Counted from the first letter of the stretch, positions 1 to 9,154 are shown. The stretch is 43,442 bases of DNA from Chloroflexota bacterium (GCA_025935415.1 JAICVI010000004.1:1-43442); one strand, 5' to 3'. Made by a program: numbers and translations. The notes: generated by a model not told the origin, from the letters alone.

Positions 1-3000
1 CGCCGCCTGGCCGCCCGACAGCGCCCGCAGCGCGATCGTGACGGGGCCGCCGGAGAGCTCGACGGTGCCGGTCGTGATCCCGGCCTCGGACGGGGGCTGC
101 TCGCGCAGGACGCGGTCGGCGAGGGTCTCACGGGCCACGGCGGCGAGGGACGGCTCGACCTCCGCGGGCAGCCCCGCGACCCACAGCTCGATCCGTGCGT
201 CGAGGTCGAGCCCGGCGTCCTTGCGCAGGTCCTGGATGGCCCGCTGGAGCTCCCGGGCATCGCCCTCCGCGCGCAGCTCCGGCGTGAGCTGCGTGTCGAT
301 CACCACAACGAGGCCCTCGTCATGGGCGACGGCCGTGCCAGGCCTGGGTGTCGCCAGGATCTCGACCTCGTCGGGGGCGAGCGTCGCGCCACCGAGCGAC
401 ACGGAGCCGTCGGGCTGGATCTCGAAGGCGCCGTCTCGTGCGGCGGCCATGACCGCCGGGATCCCGGCGCCGAGGCGCTTGCCGATCTTCGGCAGGAGCG
501 GCCGGACACGCCGCTCGACGAGCTCGGAGTCGTCGCCGATGACCTCGACGGCCTTGACGTTGAGCTCGTCCGCGATCAGGGCGAGCAGCTCTTGCCCGAC
601 CTCGATCCCCCGCTCCGGGATCGCCAGCCAGGCCCGCGCCAGCGGCTGCCGGACCCGCAGCCCCGCTTGCGAGCGAAGGGTTCGCGCGAGCTCGACGGCG
701 CGCCGCGCAATCGCCATCGCCGCCTCGAGGCCCGTGTCGCGGAACGGCGCCATCTCCGCGGCCGGCCAGCTCGTGAGATGGACGCTGTCCGGCACCGCGC
801 CGGCCGCGCTGACCTCGACCATGAGGTTCTGGTAGATGTCCTCGGTCAGGAAGGGCAGCAGCGGCGCGAGGGTCCGGGCGAGGCTCACCAGGACGGCGTG
901 GAGGGTCGCGAACGCGGCATCTCGATCCGCAGGCTCCGCCGAAGCGCGCATCCGATCACGGGAGCGTCGCAGGTACCACGTCGAGAGGTCATCGATGAAG
1001 GCGCGAATGACGCGGGTCGCTCCGAGCGCGTCGTAGTCCGCGAGCCGGGCGCCCGCGTCCTCCGCGACCCCGGCGGCGCGCGACAGGATCCAGCGATCCA
1101 GCGCGGACCAGGAAGCGGCCCCGGCCATTGTCTCGTCGATGCCGCGCTCCGGCCTCCAGCCGGCAAGGCGCGCGTACGTCACGAAGAAGGCGTAGACGTT
1201 CCAGAGCACGAGCAGCTCGCGCCGCGCCTCGTCCGCGGCGTGCCAGCCGAACAGGATGTTGTCCTCCGGCCGAGCCGACGTGTACATCCAGCGCATGACG
1301 TCGACGCCCATTCGCTCGGCCGCCTCGTCGAACTCGATCGAGTTGCCCCAGCTCTTGTGCATCGGCCGGCCGTCCTCGCCGAAGAGCGTGGCGTAGCCGA
1401 AGATCGTCTTGAACGGTGGCTCGCGCCGGAGGACCGTCGACATCGCGAGCATCGCGTAGAACCAGTTCCGGAACTGGCCGGGGAAGCTCTCGGTGATGAA
1501 GTCCGCCGGGAACCACTTCTCCCAGAACTCCCTGTCCTCCCGGAAGTGCAGCGTCGAGAACGGCACGATCCCGGCGTCCAGCCAGGGGTTGCCGACGTCC
1601 GGGATTCGCGTCACCGGCTCGCCGCAACCGTGGCAGCGCAGCGTGACCTCGTCCACGTAGGGACGGTGGGGCGTATGGCCCTTGAACTTCTCCCAGCCGT
1701 CGAGGGCGCGCTCCTCGAGCTCCTCCACCCCACCGACGACGTCGAAGGTGCCGCAGTTCCTGCAGTCGTAGATCGGGAGCGCCAGGCCCCAGTAGCGCTT
1801 CTTCGAGATCATCCAGTCGTGCATGTTCGTGAGCCAGTCGAGCTCACGCTCGTACCCGAACCCGGGGATCCACCGGATCTGGTCGACCACGTCCATGATC
1901 TGGTAGCGGAGGCTCGCGTCCTTCTCCGCCGGCGTGACCTCGGTCCGGGGCTTGTCGTAGACGGGGCCCATCGAGATGAACCACTCGTCAACGAGTCGGA
2001 AGAGCAGCGGCGTTCCGCAGCGCCAGCAGTGCGGGTAGCGGTGGTTGTAGGCCTCCAGGTGGTAGAAGAACCCGCGTCGCTCGAGGTCGTCGACGATCTC
2101 GTCCGCGACCTCCGGGGCGGCCTTGCCCGAGAGCCAGTCGAAGCCCGCGTAGTAGCGCCCGTCCTCGTCGATCGGGCCGATGACCGGTAGGCCGAGCGAC
2201 TTCCCGAGCTGGTAGTCCTCCGCGCCCGCGCCGGGCGCGATGTGGACGATGCCGGTGCCCTCGTCTTCGCCGACCTCGGTCCAGGGCACGACGCGGTGCA
2301 CGTACGGGGTCGCGGGCTCCTCCCGCGTTCCCTCGGCAAACGCCTTCTGAACTGCTGGCAGCGCGTCGAAGGGGCCTTCGTACCGCCACCCGACGAGCTC
2401 CGAGCCCTGCTTCTCCTCGAGGACCTTGAATGGCCCCTGCACGGCGCGCCTGACGACGCCCTTCCCGACCCAGAAGGTCCCATCGGCCTGCTCGACCCGC
2501 AGGTAGGTGAGATCCGCCCCGACCGCCGCGGCAACATTGGCAGCGAGCGTCCACGGGGTCGTCGTCCAGACGAGCAGCGCTTCTCCCGGCCGGTCGACCA
2601 GCGGGAATCGCACGGTCAGCCCGGGGTCCTCGCGGTCGGCGTAGCCCTCGGTCATCTCGTGCTGGCTGATCCCGGTGCCGCAGCGCGGGCACCACGGCAT
2701 CGAGTCGTGGCCCTTGTAGATCCAGCCGCGCCGGTGGCACTCCTTGATGAAGCCCCAGATCAGGTCGTTGTTCTCGTTGGAGAAGGTGAAGTACGAGCCG
2801 CCGACATCGGGCATGCCGAGGCGCCCGACGAGCATCTCAACGGTGTCCGTGACGGGGCCGTCCGGCCCCTGGATGGTCGTGACCTGCTGGGGGTCCGCGG
2901 CGAGGAGGTCGCGGAGGCGCCGGAGCTCATCGGGATCGTTCCAGTTCATCCACATGCCGAGGCGGATCGACTGCTCCGTCTGGCGCGCGGCGTAGGTCAG

Positions 3001-3372
3001 CACCCGCTGCTTGCACAGCGACACGAACTCGGCGATGCCGTAGGCCTCGATGTCGCGCTTGCTCTTGAAGCCGAGGTCCCGCTCGACGTTGACCTCGACC
3101 CAGAGGCCCTGGCAGTCGAAGCCGTTCTGCCAGCGCTGGTCCTCGCCGAGCATGGCGTGATAGCGCTGGAACACGTCCTTGTACGTCCGGCCCCAGGCGT
3201 GGTGCACGCCCATGGGGTTGTTGGCCGTGATCGGTCCGTCGAGGAAGCTCCAGTGGGGCCCGCCCGCGTTCTGCGCGCGCAGGCGCGCGAAGGTCGAGCG
3301 CTCCTGCCACTGCCGCAGGAGGCCGTGCTCCTTCGCGACGAGGTCAGGGCGCGTCGAAACGGGTTGGAACAT
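1..3372 (-). CDS. ileS: Isoleucyl-tRNA synthetase, C-terminus truncated by window edge
   Basis: Open minus frame from ATG at 3372 to the window edge (absent from the ORF track because it has no stop in the window). Reads MFQPVSTRPDLVAKEHGLLRQWQERSTFARLRA...GPITANNPMGVHHAWGRTYKDVFQRY...NGFDCQGLWVEV...PMHKSWGNSIEFDEAAERMGVDVMRWMYTSARPEDNILFGW, i.e. class I IleRS with anticodon-binding domain. Confidence 0.95.
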   Translation of the reverse strand, partial: MFQPVSTRPDLVAKEHGLLRQWQERSTFARLRAQNAGGPHWSFLDGPITANNPMGVHHAWGRTYKDVFQRYHAMLGEDQRWQNGFDCQGLWVEVNVERDLGFKSKRDIEAYGIAEFVSLCKQRVLTYAARQTEQSIRLGMWMNWNDPDELRRLRDLLAADPQQVTTIQGPDGPVTDTVEMLVGRLGMPDVGGSYFTFSNENNDLIWGFIKECHRRGWIYKGHDSMPWCPRCGTGISQHEMTEGYADREDPGLTVRFPLVDRPGEALLVWTTTPWTLAANVAAAVGADLTYLRVEQADGTFWVGKGVVRRAVQGPFKVLEEKQGSELVGWRYEGPFDALPAVQKAFAEGTREEPATPYVHRVVPWTEVGEDEGTGIVHIAPGAGAEDYQLGKSLGLPVIGPIDEDGRYYAGFDWLSGKAAPEVADEIVDDLERRGFFYHLEAYNHRYPHCWRCGTPLLFRLVDEWFISMGPVYDKPRTEVTPAEKDASLRYQIMDVVDQIRWIPGFGYERELDWLTNMHDWMISKKRYWGLALPIYDCRNCGTFDVVGGVEELEERALDGWEKFKGHTPHRPYVDEVTLRCHGCGEPVTRIPDVGNPWLDAGIVPFSTLHFREDREFWEKWFPADFITESFPGQFRNWFYAMLAMSTVLRREPPFKTIFGYATLFGEDGRPMHKSWGNSIEFDEAAERMGVDVMRWMYTSARPEDNILFGWHAADEARRELLVLWNVYAFFVTYARLAGWRPERGIDETMAGAASWSALDRWILSRAAGVAEDAGARLADYDALGATRVIRAFIDDLSTWYLRRSRDRMRASAEPADRDAAFATLHAVLVSLARTLAPLLPFLTEDIYQNLMVEVSAAGAVPDSVHLTSWPAAEMAPFRDTGLEAAMAIARRAVELARTLRSQAGLRVRQPLARAWLAIPERGIEVGQELLALIADELNVKAVEVIGDDSELVERRVRPLLPKIGKRLGAGIPAVMAAARDGAFEIQPDGSVSLGGATLAPDEVEILATPRPGTAVAHDEGLVVVIDTQLTPELRAEGDARELQRAIQDLRKDAGLDLDARIELWVAGLPAEVEPSLAAVARETLADRVLREQPPSEAGITTGTVELSGGPVTIALRALSGGQAA

Positions 3373-3393
3373 GGGGCCGCTATCCTAGCCGCG
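3373..3393. promoter_or_regulatory. Candidate bidirectional, near-leaderless promoter between ileS and the LCP gene
   Basis: Only 21 bp separate the two divergent ATGs. TATCCT on + (3381-3386) and TAGGAT on - (3387-3382) both fit TANNNT and overlap. Confidence 0.45.
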
Positions 3394-5169
3394 ATGCAGG
3401 CGGGCCACGACATTCCGGTGCGTGGCCGCTCGCCATTCGTGGCGGCCTTCCTGTCGCTCCTCTTCCCCGGCCTCGGGCACGTCTATCTCGGCGCCTACCG
3501 GCGCGGGGTCGGGATCGCGGCCCCGATCGTCCTCGCGATGGCCCTCGCGGGCGGCTTCGCCGTCCGGATGGATGCCTTCGCCCTTGCCGGCCTCGCCGTC
3601 CAGGACTGGTTCCAGATCGGCGTCTTCGTCGTCAACCTCGTGCTGCTGGTCTACCGGGCCTGGGCGATCGTGGACGCCTGGTCGATCGCCCGCGCGCTGG
3701 GTGGCCCCGCGGTCTCGCGGGCAGCCGCCCGCCAGGCCGGCGTCATCTCGGTGGCGGGGCTCGCGGGCGTGCTGCTCGTCATGAGCGGGGCGCATCTGGC
3801 CGTCGCGCGCTACGACCTGCTGCTGTCGAACACGTCCGCGTGCATCTTCGACACGGATCCGACCGGCTGCGACTCGGCGCCCTCGCAGGCGCCCGACGAC
3901 GAGACGGCGGCGCCTTCGGACGAGGCGACGCCGGCGGCAACCCTCGGTCCCGACGTCTCCGGCGCGCCCATTCCGCAGTGGGACGGCAAGGAGCGGCTGA
4001 ACATCCTCCTCGTCGGTGTGGACGAGCAGGGTGGCGCCTTCAACACCGACACGATGATCACGGTGTCGATCGACCCGGCCACGAACCAGGTGGTCATGTT
4101 CCAGCTGCCGCGCGACACGGTCGACGTTCCGACGCCGCCGGGCGGCCCGCGCAACTACTACGGGGCCGTCTACCACGGGAAGATCAACAGCTTCGCCGCC
4201 AATGCCAACCGCACGGACTGGTTCCCGGGAAATGTCAAGGCCCACGTCCCGGGCCTGAACGCGCTGAAGGCCATCCTCGGGAACCTCTACGGCCTCGACA
4301 TCAAGTACTACGTCCAGGTCAACTTCGACGGCTTCAAGAAGGTCGTCGACGCCCTCGGCGGCGTGACCATCAACGTCCAGGTGCCCGTGCTCGACGACAA
4401 CTTCCCCTCCGGCTCCGGGCACCGCGAGCGACTCTTCATCCCGGCCGGCGTCCAGCACATGACCGGAGCGGACGCCCTCGCCTACGCGCGCTCGCGCAAG
4501 AGCACGTCCGACTTCGAGCGCGCCGCGCGCCAGCAGCGCGTCATCGTCTCGTTGCGAGAGCAGGCGGACATCGGCCAGGCGATCCAGAACATCGATCCGC
4601 TGGCCGCCGCGATCGGGCAATCCATCCACACGGACATCCCACGCGACATCGTGCCCCAGCTGCTCGGCCTCGCGGACCGCGTCGACACGCGCTCGATCAG
4701 GTCGGTGATCTTCACGCCGCCGTTCTTCCAGACCGAGTGCCTGAACTGCCCGCCGCGCGGCTACATCATCCAGCCGAAGGTCGATCGCATTCGCCAGGCC
4801 GTGACCGATGCCTTCGACGTCGATCCGAACTTCGCCGCCGCGCGCGACGCGCTGCTCGCCGAGGGCGCGGAGGTCTGGGTCCTGAACGGCAGCGGTCGGG
4901 ACGGCGAGGCGGGCAGGCTGTCCGAGTACCTGAGCTACCTCGGGATCGCCGCGAGCGCCCCGAACCAGAAGCCCGACCTGCGCGGCAGCCTGACCACGAC
5001 GATCCGGGCCTACAACGGGGCCGAGACGTCCCTGCCGCTGACGGCCGCGGCGCTGCAGACCGCCTTTGGCGTGACCGTCACGCCCGTGTCCGACCCGTCC
5101 ATCAGGGTCGACTTCGCCGTGATCACGGGCGGCTCGACACCGCAGCTGACTCCCCCGCCAGCCCCCTAG
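3394..5169 (+). CDS. LytR-CpsA-Psr (LCP) family protein with N-terminal multi-TM region and C-terminal LytR_C-like domain
   Basis: Start MQAGHDIPVRGRSPFVAAFLSLLFPGLGHVYLG; LCP core RLNILLVGVDEQGGAFNTDTMITVSIDPATNQVVMFQLPRDT...GALTYARSRKST-type signature (DALAYARSRKSTSDFERAARQQRVI); C-terminus EVWVLNGSGRDGEAGRLSEYLSYLG. Confidence 0.9.
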   Translation: MQAGHDIPVRGRSPFVAAFLSLLFPGLGHVYLGAYRRGVGIAAPIVLAMALAGGFAVRMDAFALAGLAVQDWFQIGVFVVNLVLLVYRAWAIVDAWSIARALGGPAVSRAAARQAGVISVAGLAGVLLVMSGAHLAVARYDLLLSNTSACIFDTDPTGCDSAPSQAPDDETAAPSDEATPAATLGPDVSGAPIPQWDGKERLNILLVGVDEQGGAFNTDTMITVSIDPATNQVVMFQLPRDTVDVPTPPGGPRNYYGAVYHGKINSFAANANRTDWFPGNVKAHVPGLNALKAILGNLYGLDIKYYVQVNFDGFKKVVDALGGVTINVQVPVLDDNFPSGSGHRERLFIPAGVQHMTGADALAYARSRKSTSDFERAARQQRVIVSLREQADIGQAIQNIDPLAAAIGQSIHTDIPRDIVPQLLGLADRVDTRSIRSVIFTPPFFQTECLNCPPRGYIIQPKVDRIRQAVTDAFDVDPNFAAARDALLAEGAEVWVLNGSGRDGEAGRLSEYLSYLGIAASAPNQKPDLRGSLTTTIRAYNGAETSLPLTAAALQTAFGVTVTPVSDPSIRVDFAVITGGSTPQLTPPPAP

Positions 5170-5173
5170 CGGT

Positions 5174-5200
5174 CTCGGCGCGCCGGCAAGGAGCGCCGAG
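5174..5200. terminator. Terminator-like hairpin after the LCP gene
   Basis: Perfect 8-bp inverted repeat ctcggcgc/gcgccgag, 11-nt loop, 5 bp after the stop codon; no T-tract. Confidence 0.35.
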
Positions 5201-5286
5201 CGAAGCGACCGATCGAGCGCACCTGAGGATGCGTGGGGAGGAAGCCCGGCGAGCAAACCCGCCCGAGCCAGACCCGCGCGAAGGGA

Positions 5287-6279
5287 TCAGCGCGAGGGAA
5301 TCGGGGTGAGCCAGTGGGCGAAGCGCGAATCCTTGCCGCGCACCGCAGCGAAGTACGCCTCGCTGAGCTGCCGCGTGATCGGACCGACCGCACCGCCACC
5401 GATCGGGCGGTGGTCCAGCTCAACCACGGGCGACATCTGGACGCCCGTGCCACAGAGGAACATCTCGTCCGCGATGTAGATCTCGGATCGGTCGATCGAT
5501 CGGAACTCGGTCGGGATGCCGAACGCGTCCGCGAGCTCCAGCACCGCGCGGCGGGTCACGCCCTCGAGGATGTCGTCGTTGACCGGCGGCGTGAGCAGGA
5601 TGCCGTCGCGAACGACGAACATGTTCGCGGCGGACGCCTCGGAGGCATGGCCGTCGGCCGTGAGGACGAGCGCCTCGTCGAAGCCGTTGAGCTCCGCCTC
5701 GGACTTCTGGAAGGCCATGTTCACGTAGCCGCCGACGATCTTGCCGCGCGCCGGGAGCGCATCGTCGGCATTCCGGCGCCAGCTCGAGGTCATGAGGCGG
5801 ACGCCCGCCTCCGTGTCGATGTAGTTCCCGAACGGCAGCGCCACCACGACGAACTCGTGCGGCAGGTTGTGCAGCTTGACGCCGATCGACTGGCCCGACT
5901 TGTAGAAGCAGGGCCGGACGTAGACGTCGGTCCGGAAGCCGTTCCGCCGGATCGTCTCGACCACGACCCGGACCAGCTCGTCCACCGGCGGCAGATCGGT
6001 CATGAGGAGCATCCCGGCGTTCCGCCGGATCCGCTCCATGTGCTCGCGGAGCTTCAGGCCGTAGAGCACGCCCTGGTCCTCGTTCCAGTAGGCCCGGATG
6101 CCCTCGAACACGGCCGTGCCATACATGAATGCATGGGTCAGGACGCTGACCTTCGCGTCGCGCATCGGGACGTACTCGCCCTGGAAGTAGGCGACGAGGT
6201 CGTCCATCGAGGCCGGCGAGCCGTGCGCGTCGCTGTGCGGGTCGGTCGCCGGGTGGGCCTTTGGCTTCTCGGTGAGCAT
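5287..6279 (-). CDS. ilvE: Branched-chain amino acid aminotransferase
   Basis: MLTEKPKAHPATDPHSDAHGSPASMDDLVAYFQGEYVPMRDAKVSVLTHAFMYGTAVFEGIRAYW...YVRPCFYKSG...EASAANMFVVRDGILLTPPVNDDILEGVTRRAVLELA; class IV PLP fold. Start with GAGGAG SD at 6279; alternative upstream ATG at 6318. Confidence 0.93.
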   Translation of the reverse strand: MLTEKPKAHPATDPHSDAHGSPASMDDLVAYFQGEYVPMRDAKVSVLTHAFMYGTAVFEGIRAYWNEDQGVLYGLKLREHMERIRRNAGMLLMTDLPPVDELVRVVVETIRRNGFRTDVYVRPCFYKSGQSIGVKLHNLPHEFVVVALPFGNYIDTEAGVRLMTSSWRRNADDALPARGKIVGGYVNMAFQKSEAELNGFDEALVLTADGHASEASAANMFVVRDGILLTPPVNDDILEGVTRRAVLELADAFGIPTEFRSIDRSEIYIADEMFLCGTGVQMSPVVELDHRPIGGGAVGPITRQLSEAYFAAVRGKDSRFAHWLTPIPSR

Positions 6280-6421
6280 GATGCGGCTCCTCGCTGGCGA
6301 CGGTCGCCGGCGAGCCATCGGTGCTCGTCAGCGATGGGAAGGTTCTCGAAGCCGAGTATACGCAGGGCTCTCAGGAAGCCGGCCCGGCCCGCTTGTCCCG
6401 GTACCGGCCCGATTTCGGGAC

Positions 6422-7471
6422 CTACCCGGTCGCGATTCCGATCCCGACGATCACCAGGTAGACGGCGTAGAACGCCCCGCCCAGGAGGAGCAACCGCCCC
6501 CGCAGCTTGCCGGTGCGCCACATCGGGATGAAGATCGCGCCGCTCGCGAGGAAGGCGATGCCGGCGGAGGCGAAGGCCAGGTAGCTGCCGGGCTCGACGA
6601 CCCAGGTGTGCGGCGCGAAGAGCAGCGCCACGGACACCGGGATGGCCGACTGGAAGACCATCGCGCCGGTGATGTTGCCCATCGCGAGCGTGTCCTTGCC
6701 CTGGCGGATCCAGATGATCGAGTTGAACTTCTCCGGCAGCTCCGTCGCGATCGGGGCGATCACGAGCGCCAGCAGGACCTGGCTGACCCCGAGCGATGCG
6801 GCGACGTGGCCCACGGCGTCGACGAACGCGATCGCGCCGATGACGATCAGGCCGAGCGCGACGATGACCTGGAAGTTGATGACGCGGAGCCGCGGCGATC
6901 CATCGGCGGGATGCGTCCGGCCGGCGTCGAAGCGATGGAATCGCAGCGGCGCGAGATCCTCCACGTCGACCGAGGGGTCCGCCTCGAAGTGGCCCTTCAC
7001 GTACCACGCATAGACGAGGAGCAGGAGCACCGCGACGACGATCTTCGGCCAGGTCGGGTCCGAGGGGAGGAACAGGGCCGCCGCGATCGCGATGCCGTAG
7101 GCGATCACGAACGTCCGCATGTCGGCTCCGAGGACCCTGGTGTCGACCGGCATGACGTCGCCCGCGGGGCGGGTCCGCGCCTGGACCATCACCGCAACGC
7201 CGGTCACGAACATCGCCAGCGTCGCCAGCATGAAGGGCGCCCCGAGGATCGCCCCGACGCCGATGTCCTCGGAATGCTCGCCGGTCGAGAAGAGGATCGC
7301 GATGATCGGGATCATCGTCTCGGGCAGCGCCGTGCCGACGGCGGCCAGGACGGAGCCGACGGCGCCCTCCGCGAGGCCGAGCTTCCGCCCGAACCACTCG
7401 ATGCCGTTCGTGAAGAGCTCCGCGCCCGCCAGGATGATGACGAACGAGACGAGGAGGATGAGGAGGTCCAT
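6422..7471 (-). CDS. Sodium/calcium exchanger (CaCA) family antiporter
   Basis: MDLLILLVSFVIILAGAELFTNGIEWFGRKLGLAEGAVGSVLAAVGTALPETMIPIIAILF and second alpha repeat VSQVLLALVIAPIATELPEKFNSIIWIRQGKDTLAMGNITGAMVFQSAIP. Confidence 0.88.
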   Translation of the reverse strand: MDLLILLVSFVIILAGAELFTNGIEWFGRKLGLAEGAVGSVLAAVGTALPETMIPIIAILFSTGEHSEDIGVGAILGAPFMLATLAMFVTGVAVMVQARTRPAGDVMPVDTRVLGADMRTFVIAYGIAIAAALFLPSDPTWPKIVVAVLLLLVYAWYVKGHFEADPSVDVEDLAPLRFHRFDAGRTHPADGSPRLRVINFQVIVALGLIVIGAIAFVDAVGHVAASLGVSQVLLALVIAPIATELPEKFNSIIWIRQGKDTLAMGNITGAMVFQSAIPVSVALLFAPHTWVVEPGSYLAFASAGIAFLASGAIFIPMWRTGKLRGRLLLLGGAFYAVYLVIVGIGIATG

Positions 7472-7479
7472 CTGCCTTT

Positions 7480-7878
7480 TCAGCGTGCCATGACGCCGAC
7501 GATGACGCCCACGGCGATCACCGCGAGGACGCCGGCGGAGATCGCGACCATGCGCCCCTCGCCCCGTCGCGCGAAGCCGAGGAGGGCGCGCCCGACCCGG
7601 ATCGCCGGCGTGGACAGGACGCCGACGATGCCCAGCCACAGGAAGCCGGCCGGGCGCAGCGCCACGATGTCGCCGGGGATGGCCGGAAGGTCGAAGGCCG
7701 GCCCACCGGCCAGCGGCGAGCCGCCACCGACGAGCAGCAGGATCACACCGGCCGCCACCAGGGCCACCGAGACGTACGTTCCGAGCTGGAGGATGTGGCC
7801 GAGCCCCACCTCGAGGCTGGCGGGCGCCGGCCCCTCGAGTGCGCGACGCTCGCGCAATGGATCCGGTCCGACGGGCAT
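7480..7878 (-). CDS. DUF1634-like small membrane protein
   Basis: 132 aa, three predicted TMs (LQLGTYVSVALVAAGVILLLVGG; FLWLGIVGVLSTPAIRVGRALLGF; AVIAVGVIVGVM); adjacent to TSUP gene with overlapping stop/start TGATG. Confidence 0.7.
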   Translation of the reverse strand: MPVGPDPLRERRALEGPAPASLEVGLGHILQLGTYVSVALVAAGVILLLVGGGSPLAGGPAFDLPAIPGDIVALRPAGFLWLGIVGVLSTPAIRVGRALLGFARRGEGRMVAISAGVLAVIAVGVIVGVMAR

Positions 7879-8738
7879 CAGATCTCGAGGGCCCGGCGGG
7901 CCATCTCGACCGCCGTGTAGACCATGACCGCGACGAAGAGCAGCCGCAGCAGCCGCAGGTCGACCCGGTGCCCGATCCGGGACCCGAGGCTCGCGCCGAT
8001 GAAGACGCCGATGGCGGTCGGGCCCGCCGCGTACGCATCGATCCCGCCGCGGAGCAGGTAGACGACCGCGCTCGTCGAGGCCGTGATCCCGACCATCAGG
8101 TTGCTCGTCGCGGTCGAGACCCGCAGGGGAACGCCGAGAACGAGGTGCATCAGCGGAACCTTGATGATTCCGCCGCCGATCCCGAGGAGCGCAGAGGCCA
8201 ATCCGGCGCCCAGGCTCGCCACCGCCGCGAATGGCATCCGCGACAGGAAGACGGGCCTGAGGCCCAGCGTCGCCGCGTCGGCATCGACGGTCCGGGCATC
8301 GTCGTCGGGCTCAGCGTCGACCTGGTCCTCGTCGGTCGCGGTGGAGGCCTCGTCGGGCGTCGGCGGCTGCGCCGTCCGACGGGCGCCGCGCAGCATGGAG
8401 AGGGCCATGTACGCGAGGATCGCGGCGAAGATTCCCGCGAGCATCCGTTCGTCGAGCAGGAACGCGATCGCGCCGCCGACGACCGCCCCGATCGCCGTGA
8501 ACAGCTCCAGCACCATGCCGAGCCGGAGGTTGGCCTGGCGCCGCTGCAGGTAGACGCCCGCGGATGCGCTGCTGGTCACGATCACGCAGACCAGTGAGAC
8601 GCCGACGGCCTCGCGCAGCGGCAGCCCGAATCCGATGGTCAGCAGCGGCACGATGAGCAGCCCGCCGCCCAACCCGAGCAGCGACCCGAACGCCCCCGCG
8701 GCGATCCCGCCGGCGAGCAGGAGAAGCCCGACCTCCAC
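7878..8738 (-). CDS. TSUP (TauE/SafE) family sulfite/anion permease
   Basis: MEVGLLLLAGGIAAGAFGSLLGLGGGLLIVPLLTIGFGLPLREAVGVSLVCVIVTSSAS...LGAGLASALLGIGGGIIKVPLMHLVLGVPLRVSTATSNLMVGITAS duplicated TSUP repeat. Confidence 0.9.
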   Translation of the reverse strand: MEVGLLLLAGGIAAGAFGSLLGLGGGLLIVPLLTIGFGLPLREAVGVSLVCVIVTSSASAGVYLQRRQANLRLGMVLELFTAIGAVVGGAIAFLLDERMLAGIFAAILAYMALSMLRGARRTAQPPTPDEASTATDEDQVDAEPDDDARTVDADAATLGLRPVFLSRMPFAAVASLGAGLASALLGIGGGIIKVPLMHLVLGVPLRVSTATSNLMVGITASTSAVVYLLRGGIDAYAAGPTAIGVFIGASLGSRIGHRVDLRLLRLLFVAVMVYTAVEMARRALEI

Positions 8739-8870
8739 GAGACCTGGAGGGCGAGCGCCGTCAGCCGAGCTCAGCCGAGGGCGGAGTCCAGCACGGTCGC
8801 GAGCACACCTGGACGGTGCGTGAGCGACCGCGCACAGACCACGCCACCGGGCCGAGCCGGATCACCGGCG

Positions 8871-9140
8871 CTAGGGCCGGAGATGTTGAGGCGCGTAGGG
8901 GAGAAGCGCGACGTGACGAGCGCGCTTCAGGGCAACACTCAGCTCGCGCTGGTGCCCGGCGCAGGTGCCGGTCTTCCGTCGCGGCTCGATCTTGGCCCGC
9001 TCGGAGAGGTAGCGGCGGAGGCGGTTGACCTCCTTGTAGTCGATCTGGACGGTCTTGTCGGCGCAGAAGGCACAGACCTTCCGGCGCCGGCGGTCGCGGT
9101 AGAAGTCGTCGCGCTTGCGCGATCGGCTGGCAGGTGGCAT
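8871..9140 (-). CDS. rpsR: 30S ribosomal protein S18
   Basis: [66 protein letters not shown]; CxxC present. Confidence 0.97.
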   Translation of the reverse strand: MPPASRSRKRDDFYRDRRRRKVCAFCADKTVQIDYKEVNRLRRYLSERAKIEPRRKTGTCAGHQRELSVALKRARHVALLPYAPQHLRP

Positions 9141-9154
9141 CGGGTGGGAATCTC

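Noticed and set aside
322-2190. 622-aa ORF on + strand
   Set aside because: Antisense to the clear ileS frame; Arg/Pro/Asp-rich translation typical of high-GC shadow ORFs.
2242-3393. N-terminal 384 aa of the 975-aa + ORF
   Set aside because: Antisense to ileS; the real LCP protein starts at ATG 3394 with a membrane segment.
3385-5256. 623-aa ORF on - strand
   Set aside because: Shadow ORF antisense to the LCP gene.
8739-8870. Missed rplI or small RNA gene downstream of rpsR
   Set aside because: Too short for L9 and no recognisable motif or stable hairpin with T-tract.
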